This document shows, piece after piece, positions 1-13,200 of a DNA stretch of 64,000 bases. Source of the stretch: Larix kaempferi (taxonomy: Eukaryota; Streptophyta; Pinopsida; Pinales; Pinaceae). The position numbers and the translations under genes are program-made. The DNA is taken from assembly GCA_027924585.1 (NCBI GenBank), contig BSBM01000486.1, positions 47,012,001 to 47,076,000 on the forward strand. The letters run 5' to 3'. Every line of letters starts with the position of its first letter. The first letter of the stretch is position 1. The notes under the pieces are model-generated. The model had not been told where the DNA came from. It worked only from the letters and a program-made list of their open reading frames with translations, and searched no databases.

Positions 1-1147
1 AGTCATTTTGTTTCTGATTTTTGGGTAGCTCGGTAATAAAGTCTATGCTTATCACTTCCCATTTCTAGCTAGGTATAGGCAATGGCTGCAACAGTCCAGC
101 TTGATGTTGATGTTCAACCTTCACTTTTTGACAGTCCAAACACTTAGTTATGTACTCTGCTACTTCATCCTTCATTCTGGGCCAATAGTACCTTTTCCGT
201 AGCATAGTGATGGTTTTCTGATAACCTGGATGACCAAAGTAATGGCTTTTGTGCATCTCATTTAAAATTAGAATTTTTACTTCTGGTATGTTGGGTACAT
301 ACAATCTGTTTTTGTATAATAACAGTCAATTTCCTTCAAACTGTAATCTGCCATAGAATTTTAAGAATTGTTATTTGCTGTCTTTTCTTGTAATTTTCTC
401 TATTCTTCATCCATTTCACTCCCTTCAAGGATCTAATTTTCTAAATCTGTTGAATATGTACTGATGGTTGAAATAAAATTCAGCTTTGCTTTATGACTTA
501 ATGCATCAGCAACCTTGTTCTCTTTCCCTTTTATATGCTAAATTTCAAAATCATATTCACTTAGAAAAGTTAACCATCTAGCTTGTCTAGCATTCAAATT
601 TGTCTGATCTAATAAATATTTTAGTCCCATGTTATGTGTCAACAAGGTAAACTTTTTGCCAATAAGGTGGTGACGCCACATTTTTAAAGCATGAATTACT
701 GCTAATAACTCTAAATCACAAGTAGAGTAGTTCTTCTCATGTATTTTCAGCTTTCTAGACTTGTATGCAACAGCATGTCCATCTTGTGGTAGGACTCCAC
801 CGAGTCCGTCATTACATGCATCGGTGCATACTATAAAATCCTTATTAGGATCTGCTATCATCGGAATACGTGTTGTAGTTAGTAATTCCTTTAGCTTTTT
901 AAAACTGTTTGAACATTTTTGATCCCACACAAATTTCTTCCCTTTCTTCTGTAGGGAGGTTATGAGGTTTGCAATCTTTGAAAAACCCTCTATAAATTTT
1001 CCGTAATATCCAGTAATACCCATAAATGATCGTACATCTGACACATCCTTAGGAACCGGCCAATCATTAAAGGCTTTTATCTTATCAGGGTCAACCGAGA
1101 TTCCTTCCTTAGAAATTATGTGTCCTAAATACTGAATTTAATCCTTG
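1..1147 (-). pseudogene. E1 pol, 3' half: RT end, RNase H, start of integrase
   Basis: The minus strand encodes, in order, the end of the RT domain and the RT connection ([16 protein letters not shown] near 1044), the RNase H domain with the active-site stretch TDACNDGLGGVL, and at 304-65 the integrase zinc-binding domain with its H...H...C..C residues (HKSHYFGHPGYQK, then CLDCQ). The integrase catalytic core begins at the very edge of the window. The piece is broken between 305 and 537 and lacks the first part of RT because E2 inserted there; that part continues at 14532. It is a non-functional transposon remnant. Confidence 0.9.
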
Positions 1148-1152
1148 TGGAA
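1148..1152. repeat. Left target-site duplication of E2 (TGGAA)
   Basis: TGGAA abuts the TGTCACC start of the E2 5' LTR. The right flank of E2 (14527-14531) is TGAAA, one base different. The intact copy of this family inside E2 (about 8050-8070) reads across the equivalent site with a single TGGAA in reverse complement, which confirms a 5-bp duplication followed by one mutation. Confidence 0.88.
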
Positions 1153-4100
1153 TGTCACCTACACAAATTTCTGAAATTATTATTTTATTAGCAAAATACT
1201 TTATGTTAAATTTAATTACAAAGTTTTGTAATTATGATCAATTTTGATCAAGGATGAATGTAATTACTGATTATTAATATTTAAATAAATTAATTAGGAG
1301 ACAAACACCCAAGGGGACTGTTAAATGAGTGTTCACTGACCCACTAGGAGGAATGGAAGCTGTTGGAAGGTATGGGACAGATGGCAGCAATTGCACTACA
1401 CCACTAACTGTTGGTTATGGGACAACTACCCCTAAAAATGTGGCATTATCCCCCGACTGGTGGGAGTGGGCTGGCATCTCATTTAATGACCAAGTAACAA
1501 CTGAAAAGGCCTAGGCAGCCTACTTAAGGCAAATTCAAATTGGGCAGGCAGCTCTTACACAATATTTTCTGCAGAAATATTTCCTCATGTGCATCAGGTG
1601 ATCACTGAGAGATTCGAATAGGGAGGCTAGTTGTGAGTGCAATCATAAGTATGCACACTATTTTCTAAGAAGAACCAGAGGTGCTGGTGCAGGTCTTTTG
1701 GACTACTAGTTCTTGAAGATTCAACAGTTAGTTCTACTGCAAGTGGAGATCCTAAATTTCTAAGTTTCTTCCTCCTAGTGGTTCAGTGAACAGGCTTCGG
1801 GGTCCTAAGGAAAGTACTTGACTGTCTTCAGGAATTGGTTGGGTGGAACAGTATTATTGGGCTGTTTGTTTCCCTACAGATTCATCCAGGTTTTACTGTT
1901 TCCTATTTTATTCAGTTAATAGTTTTGTTTAGTAAAAGAAAATTTAGTAATCTTTGTTTTGAAGAAGAACTAATTTCTGATTTTATTTCAAGTTTGAATG
2001 TCAAAGTTTAATGATATTCTGAATTGAAATCCAATCTTTACATTTTTCCACATGATTTTTTATGCATCGTACTCTAGTGTAGAGAAGCAAATTAAGTATA
2101 AATGAAAATATAGGCATATTGCCAATTGATTCGATTGATAAGTATAGTGATTGAAGTGGTATTTAATTTTCTGCCCTATAGCTAAAATAATAGTAGTAAA
2201 TACAATATAGAATATTCCATTGTTTTCATGAAAAACATACATTGTTATTTCCTGTACAAATACATTGTAATTTTTCTTAATCTCTATCCTATTCAAATAG
2301 CAAGCAAATGCTTTCAGTATTAAACATTTCAAATTTTCGCAGTACAGGAATTTTGCAAAAATATAACAGCAGCAAATTCATTCCATACAAAATTGGTCAT
2401 AAGTAAATACATTTCATTTTCTCAAAGAGCATTTCCATTGTAACTATAATTGTTTTATTTTTATTCGAAATGACAAACAAATGCAATTAAAATCATATAT
2501 ATCATGTTTTCCAAGTGATAGTGATTCCAATGATTTTAACAACTGCTAGAATTGATCTTTAAATAGTATTCTTATCTTTACATGTACTGTAATTCTTCAC
2601 TATTTTCCTGTTGATTTCATGTATCAATCATTTATTTCAGTAGCATCAAAACCCTTTACATTATAAACCCTAACTAGCATTCGAGACTACTACATTATTG
2701 TAAATTTCATTTAGTAGTATGCATTCCCGTTCTTGGTCTTAAACACTTTCGTTTACACAAGGTATTTATACATCATTTAATTATATAGCCAAAAGTAAAA
2801 TTTGGACAAACCCTAGCATAGGCCGATGACAAATTGAAGGACGCAGGTAGGGTGTCCATTGTAAACGAAAACTAGAATGTGAAGGCAAAACCTTCGCAAC
2901 AAACTTCTACAGTATAAACTTCTTCAACTATTTTCTAAATCACGATTATCCAACAACAAAAACGATGTGTAGGCATTTAAGTACAACAAACGATAAGCTA
3001 TCAGTCAACATTCAACTACTAAAACATTAACACTTTAATACATTGTTGTTTTGTTGAAAAACCACAGTCCATCTATTTGTTTACAGAAGACGAATTCACT
3101 ATCATAACTTTTGTCATTATAAACACTGTTTTTTTTATATTATCATCAACGTTTGAGGATATCCAAATTATACAGTAAACCCGGTAGTTTTAAACCATTG
3201 TAACAACCAAATGACGAAGGTTTACTCTGTAGAGTTACAATACCTAAGACGAGTCACTTATTCATTAAACTCTTACAATAGACACTGCATCAAACTACTA
3301 GCCAGCACGATAGTGGAGCTAAGAGCATAGTATCACTGTCCACAAAGTTCTTGAACAAAAACCGTGTCGAGATTCAAATACCCAAAACTGTGTCAAACAT
3401 CTTTCACAGACTTCAACTGACAGGATGTCCAACGAGGTAAGGAAATCACCGAAGCTTACTGGTGAACACCCAGAACTCCCGCTTCATCTCCAAGAGATTG
3501 GTCCTCTGACAAAAGCTAACCTACCACAAGAACAACGCATTGATCAAAACAAGGTTCCACATTATGCATGTAGGTTTGTAAAACCAAGAAATGGGTAGGA
3601 AGGATTCTTACCTTTGCATAAAAAAGACTTCCTGTAGCAAAAGATGGACAAAGCCAACATCCAACCCAAAAAAACGAGATGCCCAGTTCTAAGAAACAAC
3701 AACGATTACTACTTACAGAGGTTCAAAAACTAGCGCCATTGCTTAATAGAGACCCTAGATAAACACCACTCAAATTCTTACAATGAAAGAAGTTGTAGAC
3801 TCAAACCCTTCAACAAGTGAATCATCGTGACATTACAAAACCATAGCTCAGCTTCTTACAAAAATAATTTTCAGTTACGGGTTCGAATACAGAGAACAAA
3901 CACTAACAAACTCTAAATCTCCTCGGCCTATCGGCCTCCTTTCTGAACCTTAACCCAGCAAAATGAATGCCGAGAAACACGATTCAAAGTTGTTGTAGTA
4001 TGCAAATAGGGTTTCTCATTACAATCTCAAGATTTCATAAATCAACGGTGGAGATCATTGCCAACCAGGCATATTGGAGTATGGACAACCACCACATTTA

Positions 4101-5387
4101 TTGCTCTATTAAATGTTACAACAACGAAGTGCCATATCAACGGACCAATGGGTAAGGATAGTTACAGGTAAGACTCGAATCACTTGTTTAACAAGCTCCT
4201 TCACATATCTTTCTCCATGGTGGCTTACACGCGTGCTTCCATTAATTACCACTGTCAAGAGACTTCAATACCAAGACCAGGACTGGCGTCGTGATACAAC
4301 CCCTCTGTACTTAATACTCATTACGATGGAAACACCTGCCAAATCACCACCTCGACGTTAATGCAATACATGAAAATCCATTATTTTAAATAGATATCAA
4401 AGGTATGATTTTATTGTATCGGTTGACTTTGGAATATATTATACATTGCATAAACCTTCATAGCTTGCACCATCATTTAACTCATATAGTTCTCGTATGA
4501 GCGTTGCTTAGAATTCATATTGGACATATCAATCCAAATTGTATTCTCTAGTTAGGATCGTATATATATGTTTTCTTTTCATATAGTTTAAATTGTTACC
4601 AAAACTTCAAATAGAGTTAAATTAAAGGTCTAAATGCATCATAACTTTTCATATGGTATTTTTGTATAGATTCAAAGCCTACACAAAGTTAGGTATCTCT
4701 ATATCAATGCATAGTACATTGACGATTAAAATAGATAGTAGAAGTATCATCATAATGTCTAATTTTGTATTCTAGCCTATATCATAACAAGCTTTAGACA
4801 AAAATCATTTTGTCGACATATTCATTTTCGAGAGAAGTATCGATTAAAAACTATGCTAATGAGGCAAGTTGTTTTCATCTTTAAAACATCATATTTTAGA
4901 ACAGATAAGAGATCCATACCTACAGCAAAGAGTCACATAGATTTCTTTATAAACATTGACGACCATTGGAATTTTTAAATACTCTTATCACCTGTTCGGT
5001 CGCTTTTGCTCTTACCTGTGGATCTGTGCATGAAGGACGGGTACAAATGTTTTAGCTAACATAGCTAAGTAAGCCTCGGGGCACCTCGAGGGACCCCTTT
5101 CATCATCATTAAGAAAACAAATCGTTAGTACCGACTCAAAAGAACTCTGTCTTAAAAGAAACATTACAACAAAGATAATTTAGTATCTTAATCATTATAG
5201 AAGTATGACGTGTCACTATCTTAAACTGTCATTAGTTAAAATGACACAAAAGTTAAGTTGTTTTCTACATTAATGATTTTGTTATTTAATACTGATTGAT
5301 AAATATTTATTACTTCCGCATTGTGTTTTTAATATTAATGGAGGTTTTTAAAAGTTTTAAATTTTTACGAAAATACGGGATGTTACA
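1153..5387 (+). repeat. E2 5' LTR (about 4.2 kb)
   Basis: It starts TGTCACCTAC and ends GGGATGTTACA, directly before the primer-binding site, and matches 10258-14526 along its whole length. Reading frames inside it (for instance 1329-1514 and 3967-4361) recur in the other LTRs only because the DNA is related. They lack ATG starts or recognisable domains, and I treat the LTR as non-coding. Confidence 0.95.
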
Positions 5388-5389
5388 TG

Positions 5390-5401
5390 TGGTATCAGAG
5401 C
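5390..5401 (+). other. E2 primer-binding site
   Basis: TGGTATCAGAGC lies two bases after the LTR end. This is the classic complement of the 3' end of plant initiator methionine tRNA, used to prime minus-strand DNA. Confidence 0.95.
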
Positions 5402-5527
5402 TCATGTTCGAACTCTAGGCCTGAAGGAGGTCCAAGAACATGCAGCAAAAAATTTTATACAGCAGAAAATTTTACTAATCTGAATTTTAATTATGATGTT
5501 GTTCAGAAATTATTTTAAGCTATAGGT

Positions 5528-6790
5528 ATGGAGAATTCAGCTGATCATGTAGAAGACAAATTTCAACCAAACAGCCACAGCTTGGGACAGCACTATGCAG
5601 AAGAAGGTCACGGTGAACTAAATAACAGTTTGTCAGAATTGTTAAGGTGCTTTTCATGAATTAAAGGCAGAAATCAGATCTGTGAAACAAGACAATGAAA
5701 TAATTCTGCAAGAACAAGAACAATTAAACCAAGTGCTATTTGAACAGTGCCCAACTGAGGAGCAAGAGAGAGATAATGAAGATATTTCCAAAGTTGAGGA
5801 CCTGCCTCATGCTAATAAAAATAAGAAAATGAAAACCAGTGAGGTGAACAACAGTTCAACCTCATCGGGAGATGCTATTGAAGTGCGTAAAAAGAAACGT
5901 AACTACACTAGTGATAGCAGCGAAGGAGATTTCAAACCCAGAAGGAAAAATCATAAGGAATATGAGCAGATTTCTTGGGATTTCAAAAAGATTAGACCTC
6001 CAACTTTCAATGGAGAAACTAAGAAGGGTGAGACAGCTGAAGCTTGGCTGTCCGGTATGAAGCAATACTTCCAAATTGATAACTATTCAGAGTTCTTGAA
6101 AGCAAATATGGCTATATATAACTTGACCGGAAAAGCAAATATTTGGTGGCAGGACATCAAAAGAGTAAAGGGCATCAAGGATAAATATGTAAGCTGGAGT
6201 ACTTTTAAACGATACTTTAAAAAGAAGTATTTATCTGAACAGTACTATGACGAAAAATCCAAAGAGTTCTATGATTTGAAGCTGGGAGGTATGAACATGA
6301 AGGAAATGAACAGTAAATTTCTGAACTTACTAAGATATGTGCTATACCTCATAGAAGAAAAACCAAAAATTCAAAGATACTTGAGCTGCCTACCTTTCAA
6401 TATTAAGGACAGAATCGAGTATAATAGTCCAAAGACCCTGGAAGAGGCTATGCAAAAAGCAGTTTTCTGTTATGACACAAATCAGAAAAGAGAAGGAATG
6501 TCAAACTGGAAAAGTCATAAGCCTAACAATTTTGAGCTGAAAAAGAAAAATTCCAGGTTCAGTGGAAATTCCGGTTTCCAAAAGAAAAATTTTCAGAATC
6601 AGAATTTTCAAGGAAGTAATTTCAAAAACAGTCAACAGTAGAATTTTACAGCACCCAGAAATGCACCTAATAATATCAGAACCAATGAGCAAAAGGCACC
6701 TATCAAATGTTTTGAATGTCAAGGTCCCCGTTATGCATCAGAATGTCCCTTGAGGAAGCAAAAATCTAACAACATCAACTCTATTTAGAC
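5528..6790 (+). pseudogene. E2 gag (capsid-nucleocapsid), broken
   Basis: The likely start is ATG 5528 (MENSADHVEDKF). The first 43 codons end at a TGA caused by a one-base insertion near 5650, as comparison with E1 shows. From 5682 the frame is open to TAG at 6639-6641. It contains a charged N-terminal region and then a retrotransposon gag capsid domain (AWLSGMKQYF, IWWQDIKRVKG, YLSCLPFNIKDR). Beyond the TAG, in the same frame, lies a CCHC-type zinc knuckle near 6715 in which the histidine is tyrosine (CFECQGPRYASECP); E1 keeps the histidine. A further TAG lies at 6786-6788. The product would have packaged the element's RNA in the cytoplasm. Confidence 0.9.
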
Positions 6791-6809
6791 TGAACCTACT
6801 GTTGGAGAG

Positions 6810-9011
6810 GTGGCGAGGGAGATGCCCAGAATTAATGCAGCACTTGACAACAGGCAATCAGATCATCAAATCTCCATGGTAGAGATTGAAGGTATGCTAC
6901 AAAATCATCCTGTTACTATTTTAATTGACCCAGGTGCTAGCTTAAGTTATATATCACCAGATATTGTGGAAAGTCTTAAATTGAAAACATAAAAGTTTAG
7001 TAAATCTTGGTTAGTTAGACTAGCAACTGGAACAAAGAGGAAAGTATCAGATTTTATAGAAAGTTGTACCTTATCCATGAATCAGTTACAAACACAAATC
7101 AAGTTGAATATTTTACCTTTAGGATCCTATGATATTATAATCGGAATGGACTGGTTAGAGGCCCATCATGTCATTTTGGACTGTTACGAAAAAAGTTTTA
7201 CATGTTTAAATGACAAAGGAAAAACTATAGAAATAAAAGGTGTCCCAAGAAAGGTAACCCTTAGACAGATTTCATCCATGCAAGTTAAGAGGGAAGTTAG
7301 GAAAGGATGTCAGTTGTTTGCAGTGAATGTAGTAAACAATGAGTTTATCTGTAAAGAGGACAAGCTGAAATTAGAAGACATACCTGTCCTAAAAGATTTT
7401 AAGGATGTATTTCCTAAGGAGATTCCAGGATTACCTCCTAAAATAGATTTAGATTTTACCATCGAGTTAATACCAGGAGCAGTACCAAATTCTAAAGCTC
7501 CATATAGAATGAATATACTGGAATTAAACGAATTGAAATCACAGTTGAAGGAACTGATTGATAAGAATTATATAAGACCCAGCATGTCTCCTTGGGGAGC
7601 ACCTGTCATCTTCGTTAAGAAAACAGATGGAACCTTAAGGCTGTGCATAGATTATCACCAGCTTAATAAGATGACAATCAAGAATCGGTATCTGTTGCCC
7701 CGCATAGACGATCTATTTGATCAGCTGCATGGAGCAACAATATTTTCAAAGATTGATCTAAGATCAGGATATCATCAAGTACAGGTTAAGGATGAAGATA
7801 TTTTCAAGACAGCTTTCAGAACTCGGTATGGACATTACGAGTTCGTAGTCATGCCATTTGGCTTGACTAATGCCCCAACTATATTTATGTGTTTGATGAA
7901 TAATATTCTGCACAAATACTTAGACAAGTTTGTTGTTGTGTTTATAGAGGACATTTTAGTGTATTCTAAAAGTAAAGAAGAGCATGATGAACATTTACGG
8001 ATTATCTTACAAGTACTGAGAGACCATCAACTATACGCTAAGTTTAGTAAGTGTGACTTCCACAAGGACATAATTCAATATATAGGACACATAATTTCTA
8101 AAGAAGGAATCTCGGTTGACCCCGATAAGATAAGGGCCATTCATGACTGGCCAGTTCCTAAGGATGTGTCGGATGTAAGGTCATTTATGGGCATTACTAG
8201 GTATTACAGAAAATTTATAGAAAATTTTTTAAGGATTGCCAACCCCATAACTTCTTTTCAGAAGAAAGGGAAGAAATTTGTGTGGGATCAGAAATGTTCT
8301 GACAGTTTTAAGAAGCTAAAGGAATTATTGACTACAACACCCATCTTGAGGATAGCAGATCCTAACAAGGATTTTATAGTTTGTACAGACGCATGCAATG
8401 ACGAACTCGGTGGAGTCCTAACACAGGAAGGGTATGTGATAGCTTATGAATCTAGAAAGCTGAAAATACATGAGAAGAACTGCTCTACTTATGATTTAGA
8501 GTTATTGGCAGTAATTCATGCCTTAAAAATGTGGCGTCATCACCTTATTGGCAGAAAATTCACATTGTTGATAGATAATATGGGTCTGAAATATTTATTA
8601 GATCAGACAAATCTGAACGCTAGACAAGCTAGATGGTTGACTTTCTTAAGTGAGTATGATTTCAAAATTCATCATATTAAAGGGAAGGAGAACAAGGTTG
8701 CAGACGCTTTGAGTCGTAAGGCAAAATTGAATTTTATTTCAACCATCAATACTTATTCAATAGATTTGGAAAATCAGATTCTTGAAAAGAGTGAAACAGA
8801 TGAAGAATACAGAAAAATAAAGGAAAAGACAACAAACAACAATTCTGAAAATTTTATGGCAGATTACAGTATGAAAGAAAAAGGGTTATTACTGTATAAG
8901 AACAGATTGTATGTACCAGACATACCAGAAATAAAAATTATGATATTAAATGAGATGCATAAAGTCATTATTCTGGTCATCCAGGTTATCAAAAGACCAT
9001 TACTATGCTAA
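6810..9011 (+). pseudogene. E2 pol: protease, reverse transcriptase, RNase H
   Basis: This continues the gag frame, as expected for a single gag-pol protein. Protease occupies about 6880-7150 (ILIDPGASLSYIS, then IIIGMDWLE), interrupted by TAA at 6990-6992. RT follows from about 7480 to 8250, with [12 protein letters not shown] and [13 protein letters not shown]. The catalytic motif, normally Y/F-x-D-D, reads FIED at 7941-7952, so one metal-binding aspartate is lost. RNase H follows ([29 protein letters not shown]). The frame fails near 8960, where one base is missing relative to E1, and ends at 9011 just inside the integrase zinc-binding domain. Confidence 0.92.
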
Positions 9012-9720
9012 GGAAAGAATATTATTGGCCCAGAATGAAGGATGAAGTAGTAGAGTACATAGCTAAATGTTTGGATTGTCAAAAAGTGAAGGTTGAACAC
9101 CAACATCCTGCTGGATTGTTGCAACCGTTACCTATATCGAGTTGAAAATGGGAAGTGATAAGCATAGACTTTATTACTGGATTACCTAAAAATCAGAAAC
9201 AAAATGACTCTACCATGGTGGTAGTGGACAAACTCAGTAAAGTAGCACATTTTATACCTGTAAAGACTACTCATAAAGCTCCAGACATTGCAAAAATTTT
9301 CATGAAGCAAATTTTTCGACTACATGGGATGCCAAAGGTGATAATTTCAGATTGTGACTCTAATTTTACTGAAACTTTTGGAGGTCATTGTTCAAAGGGT
9401 TGAATACAACCTTAAATTTCAACACAGCATTTCATCCACAAACGGATGGACAGACAAAAAGGGTAAATCAAGTTTTAGAAGATTTATTAAGAATGTATGT
9501 TAAGGATCAGCCTGGTAAGTGGGAAGACTACTTACACTTAGCAGAATTTGCTTATAATAATCATTATCATGCATCAGCCAGACTTAGTCCTTTTGAAATT
9601 CTCTATGGTAGGAAATGTGATACACCTGTTTCGTGGAATGATACAGTAAATAGAGTTGTTTTAGGACCTGAATTATTGCAGGAGTTAGAACTAATTGTGA
9701 AACAGGTGCAAGAAATTTAA
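9012..9720 (+). pseudogene. E2 integrase zinc-binding and catalytic core, frameshifted
   Basis: After the frame break near 8960 the zinc-binding domain continues in another frame (the CLDCQ pair near 9075). The DDE core follows, with the first aspartate in SIDFITGLP (9167-9169) and the second in SDCDSNF (9350-9352). A further break near 9380 shifts the frame. The third catalytic residue, a glutamate in the usual QTDGQTE motif, is lysine here (9457-9459). A stop at 9718 follows another small deletion. Integrase would have inserted the cDNA into chromatin; this copy cannot. Confidence 0.88.
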
Positions 9721-9722
9721 AA

Positions 9723-10218
9723 GCTGCCCAAGATAGGCAGAAGAGTCAAGCAGATTTAAAAAGGACTCATAAAGAGTTCTAGGTTGGTGAACATGTATTC
9801 CTCAAGGTAAGACCGAAAAAGAGTTCATTGAAATTGGGAAGCTGTGCCAAGTTGGCACCCAGGTATTGTGGTCCTTTTGAAATATTATCCAGGGTTGGAC
9901 TAGTGGCATACCAATTGGCCTTGCCACCATATTTAAAAATACATTATGTTTTTCATATATCATTTTTAAAGAAGTATGTACAAGATGCTACTCATGTTGT
10001 AAACTGGAATGATGTACAAGTGGGACAAGACGGAGATTTTTAGGTGGAACCGGATTGTATCCTCAAAAGGAGGGAAACTCTGCTACGGAATCGCACTATT
10101 GGGCAAGTGAAACTGCAATGGAAGCACCTTAGCCCGAAAGAGGCAACCTGGGAGTTGGAGAGTAGTATGCAGGCAGCATACCCAACTCTGTTTCAAGAAC
10201 ACTCAAGGAGTGATTAAC
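9723..10218 (+). pseudogene. E2 integrase C-terminal domain and chromodomain
   Basis: In one frame this reads the GPY/F-type C-terminal domain (KLAPRYCGPFEILSRVG, 9837-9900) and then a chromodomain-like module at about 10044-10190 (VKLQWKHLSPKEATWE). Stops at 9780 and 10041-10043 interrupt it. A chromodomain after integrase defines chromoviruses and usually steers integration to marked heterochromatin. It supports placement in the Tekay/Del group, known for long LTRs. Confidence 0.85.
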
Positions 10219-10257
10219 CAACATCGAGGACGATGTTGAGACTTAAGAGGGTGTGTG
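10219..10257 (+). other. E2 polypurine tract region
   Basis: The short non-coding stretch before the 3' LTR ends in the purine-rich AAGAGGGTGTG directly abutting TGTCACC. This is the expected plus-strand priming site. Confidence 0.6.
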
Positions 10258-13200
10258 TGTCACCTACCCAAATTTCTAAAATTATTATTTTATTAGCAAA
10301 ATACTTTATGTTAAATTTAATTACAAAGTTTTGTAATTATGATCAATTTTGATCAAGGATGAATGTAATTACTGATTATTATTATTTAAATTAATTAATT
10401 AGGAGACAAACACCCAAGGGGACTGTTAAATGAGTGTTCACTGACCCACTAGGAGTAATGGAAGCTGTTGGAAGGTATGGGACAGATGGAAGCAATTGCA
10501 CTACACCACTAGCTGTTGGTTATGGGACAACTACCCCTAAAAATGTGGCATTATCCCCTGGATGGTGGGAGTGGGTAGGCAGCTCATTTAATGACCAAGT
10601 AACAACTGAAAAGGCCTAGGCAGCCTACTTAAGGCAAATTCGAATTGGGCAGGCATCTCTTACACAATATTTTTTGCATAAATATTTCCTCATGTACATC
10701 AGGTGATCACTGAGAGATTCGAACAGGGAGGCTAGTTGTGAGTGCAATCATAATTCTGCATACTATTTGCTAAGAAGAACCAGAGGTGTTGGTGCAGGTC
10801 TTTTGGACTGCTAGTTCTTGAAGATTCAATACTTAGTGCTACTGCCAGTGGAGATCCTAAATTCCTAATTTTCTTCCTCCTAGTGGTTCAGTGAATAGGC
10901 TCGGGGGTCCTAAGGCAAGTACTTGACTGTCTTTAGGAATTAGTTGGGTGGAATAGTCTTCTTGGGCTGTTTGATTCCCTACAGATTCATCCAAGTTTTA
11001 CTGTTTCCTATTTTATTCAGTTAATAGTTCTGTTTAGTAAAGTAAAATTTAGTAATCTTTGTTTTGAAGAAGAATTGATTTCTGATTTTATTTCAAGTTT
11101 GAATGTCAAAGTTTAATGATATTCTGAATTAAAAATCCAATCTCTACAATTTTCCACATGATGTTTTATGCATCGTACTCTCGTGTAGAGAAGCAAATTA
11201 AGTATAAATGAAAAGATAGGCATACTGCCAATTGATTGGATAGATAAGTATAGTGATTGAAGTGGTATTTCATTTTCTGCCCTATAGCTAAAATAATAGT
11301 AGTAATTACAGTAATCATTACAGTATAGAATATTCCATTGTTTTCATGAAAAACATACATTGTTATTCCCTGTACAAATACATTGTAACTTTTCTTAATC
11401 TCTATCCTATTCAAATAGCAAGCAAATGTTTTCAGTATTAAACATTTCAAATTTTCATAGTACAGGAATTTTGCAAAAATATAACACCTGCAAATTCATT
11501 CCATACAAAATTGGTCATAAGTAAATACATTTCATTTTCTCATAGAGCATTTCCATTTTAACTATAATTGTTTTATTTTTATTCGATATGACAAACAAAT
11601 GCAATTAAAATCATATAAATCATGTTTTCCAAGTGATAGTGATTCCAATGATTTTAACAGCTGCTAGAATTGATCTTTAAATAGTATTCTTATCTTTACA
11701 TGTACTATAATTCTTCACTATTTTCCTGTTGATTTCATGTATCAATCATTTATTTCAGTAGCATCAAAACCCTTTACATTATAAACCCTAACTAGCATTC
11801 GAGACTACTACATTACTGTAAATTTCATTTAGTAGTATGCATTCCCGTTCTTGGTCTTAAACACTTCCGTTTACACAAGGTATTTATACATCATTTAATT
11901 ATATAGCCGAAAGTAAAATTGGACAAACCCTAGCATAGGCCGATGACAAATTGAAGGACGCGGGTAGGGTGTCCGTTGTAAACGAAAACTAGAATGTGAA
12001 GGCAAAACCTTCACAACAAACTTCTACAGTATAAACTACTTCAACTATTTTTTAAATCACGATTATCCAACAACAAAAACGATGTGCAGGCATTTAAGTA
12101 CAGCAAGCCATAAGCTATCGGTCAACATTCAACTACTAAAACATTAACACTTTAATACATTGTTGTTTTGTTGAAAAACCACAGTCCATCTATTCATTTA
12201 CAGAAGACGAATTCACTATCATAATTTTTGTCATTATAAACACTGTTTTTTTTTATATTATCATCAATGTTTGAGTATATCCAAATTATACAGTAAACCT
12301 GGTAGTTTTAAACCATTGTAACAACCAAATGACGAAGGTTTACTCCGTAGAGTTACAATACCTAAGACGAGTCACTTATTCATTAAACTCTTACAATAGA
12401 CACTGCATCAAACTACTAGCCAGCATGATAGTGGAGCTAAGAGCATAGTATCACTGTCCACAAAGTTCTTGAACAAAAACCGTGTCGAGATTCAAATACC
12501 CAGAACTGTGTCAAACATCTTTCACAGACTTCAACTGATAGGATGTCCAACGAGGTAAGGAAACCACCGAAGCTTACCGGTGAACACGCAGAACTCCCCT
12601 TCATCTCCAAGAGAATGGTTCTCGGACGAAAGCTAACCTGCCACAAGAACAACGCATTGATTAAAACAAGGTTCCACATTATGTATGTAGGTTTGTAAAA
12701 CCAAGAAATGGGTAAGAATGATTCTTACCTTTGCATCAAAAAGACTTCCAGTAGGAAAAGATGGACAAAGCCAATGTCCAGCCCAAAAAAATGAGATGCC
12801 GAGTTCTGAGAAACAACAACGATTACTACTTACAGAGGTTCAAAAACTAGCGCCATTGCTCAATAGAGACCCTAGAAAAACACCACTCAAATTCTTACAG
12901 TGAAAGAAGTTGCGGACTCAGACCCTTCAACAAGTGAATCATCATGACATTACAAAACCATAGCTTGGCTTCTTAAAAATAGAATTGTCAGTTATAGGAT
13001 GAACTCACAGAGGTCAGGGGTTCGAATACAGAGAACAAACATTAACAAACCCTAAAACTCCTCGGCCTGTCGGCCTCCTTTCTGAACCTTAACCCAGCAA
13101 AATGAATGTCGAGAAACACAATTCAAAGTTGTTGTAGTATGCAAATAGGGTTTTTCATTACAATCTCAATATTTCATAAATCAATGGTGAATATCATTGC

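Noticed and set aside
1329-1514. Short frame (FTDPLGGMEAVGRYGTDG) found in three LTRs
   Set aside because: It recurs at 10434 and, diverged, at 22847-23044 on the minus strand because the LTRs are homologous. It has no ATG, and the E1 copy shifts frame, so it is not evidence for a protein.
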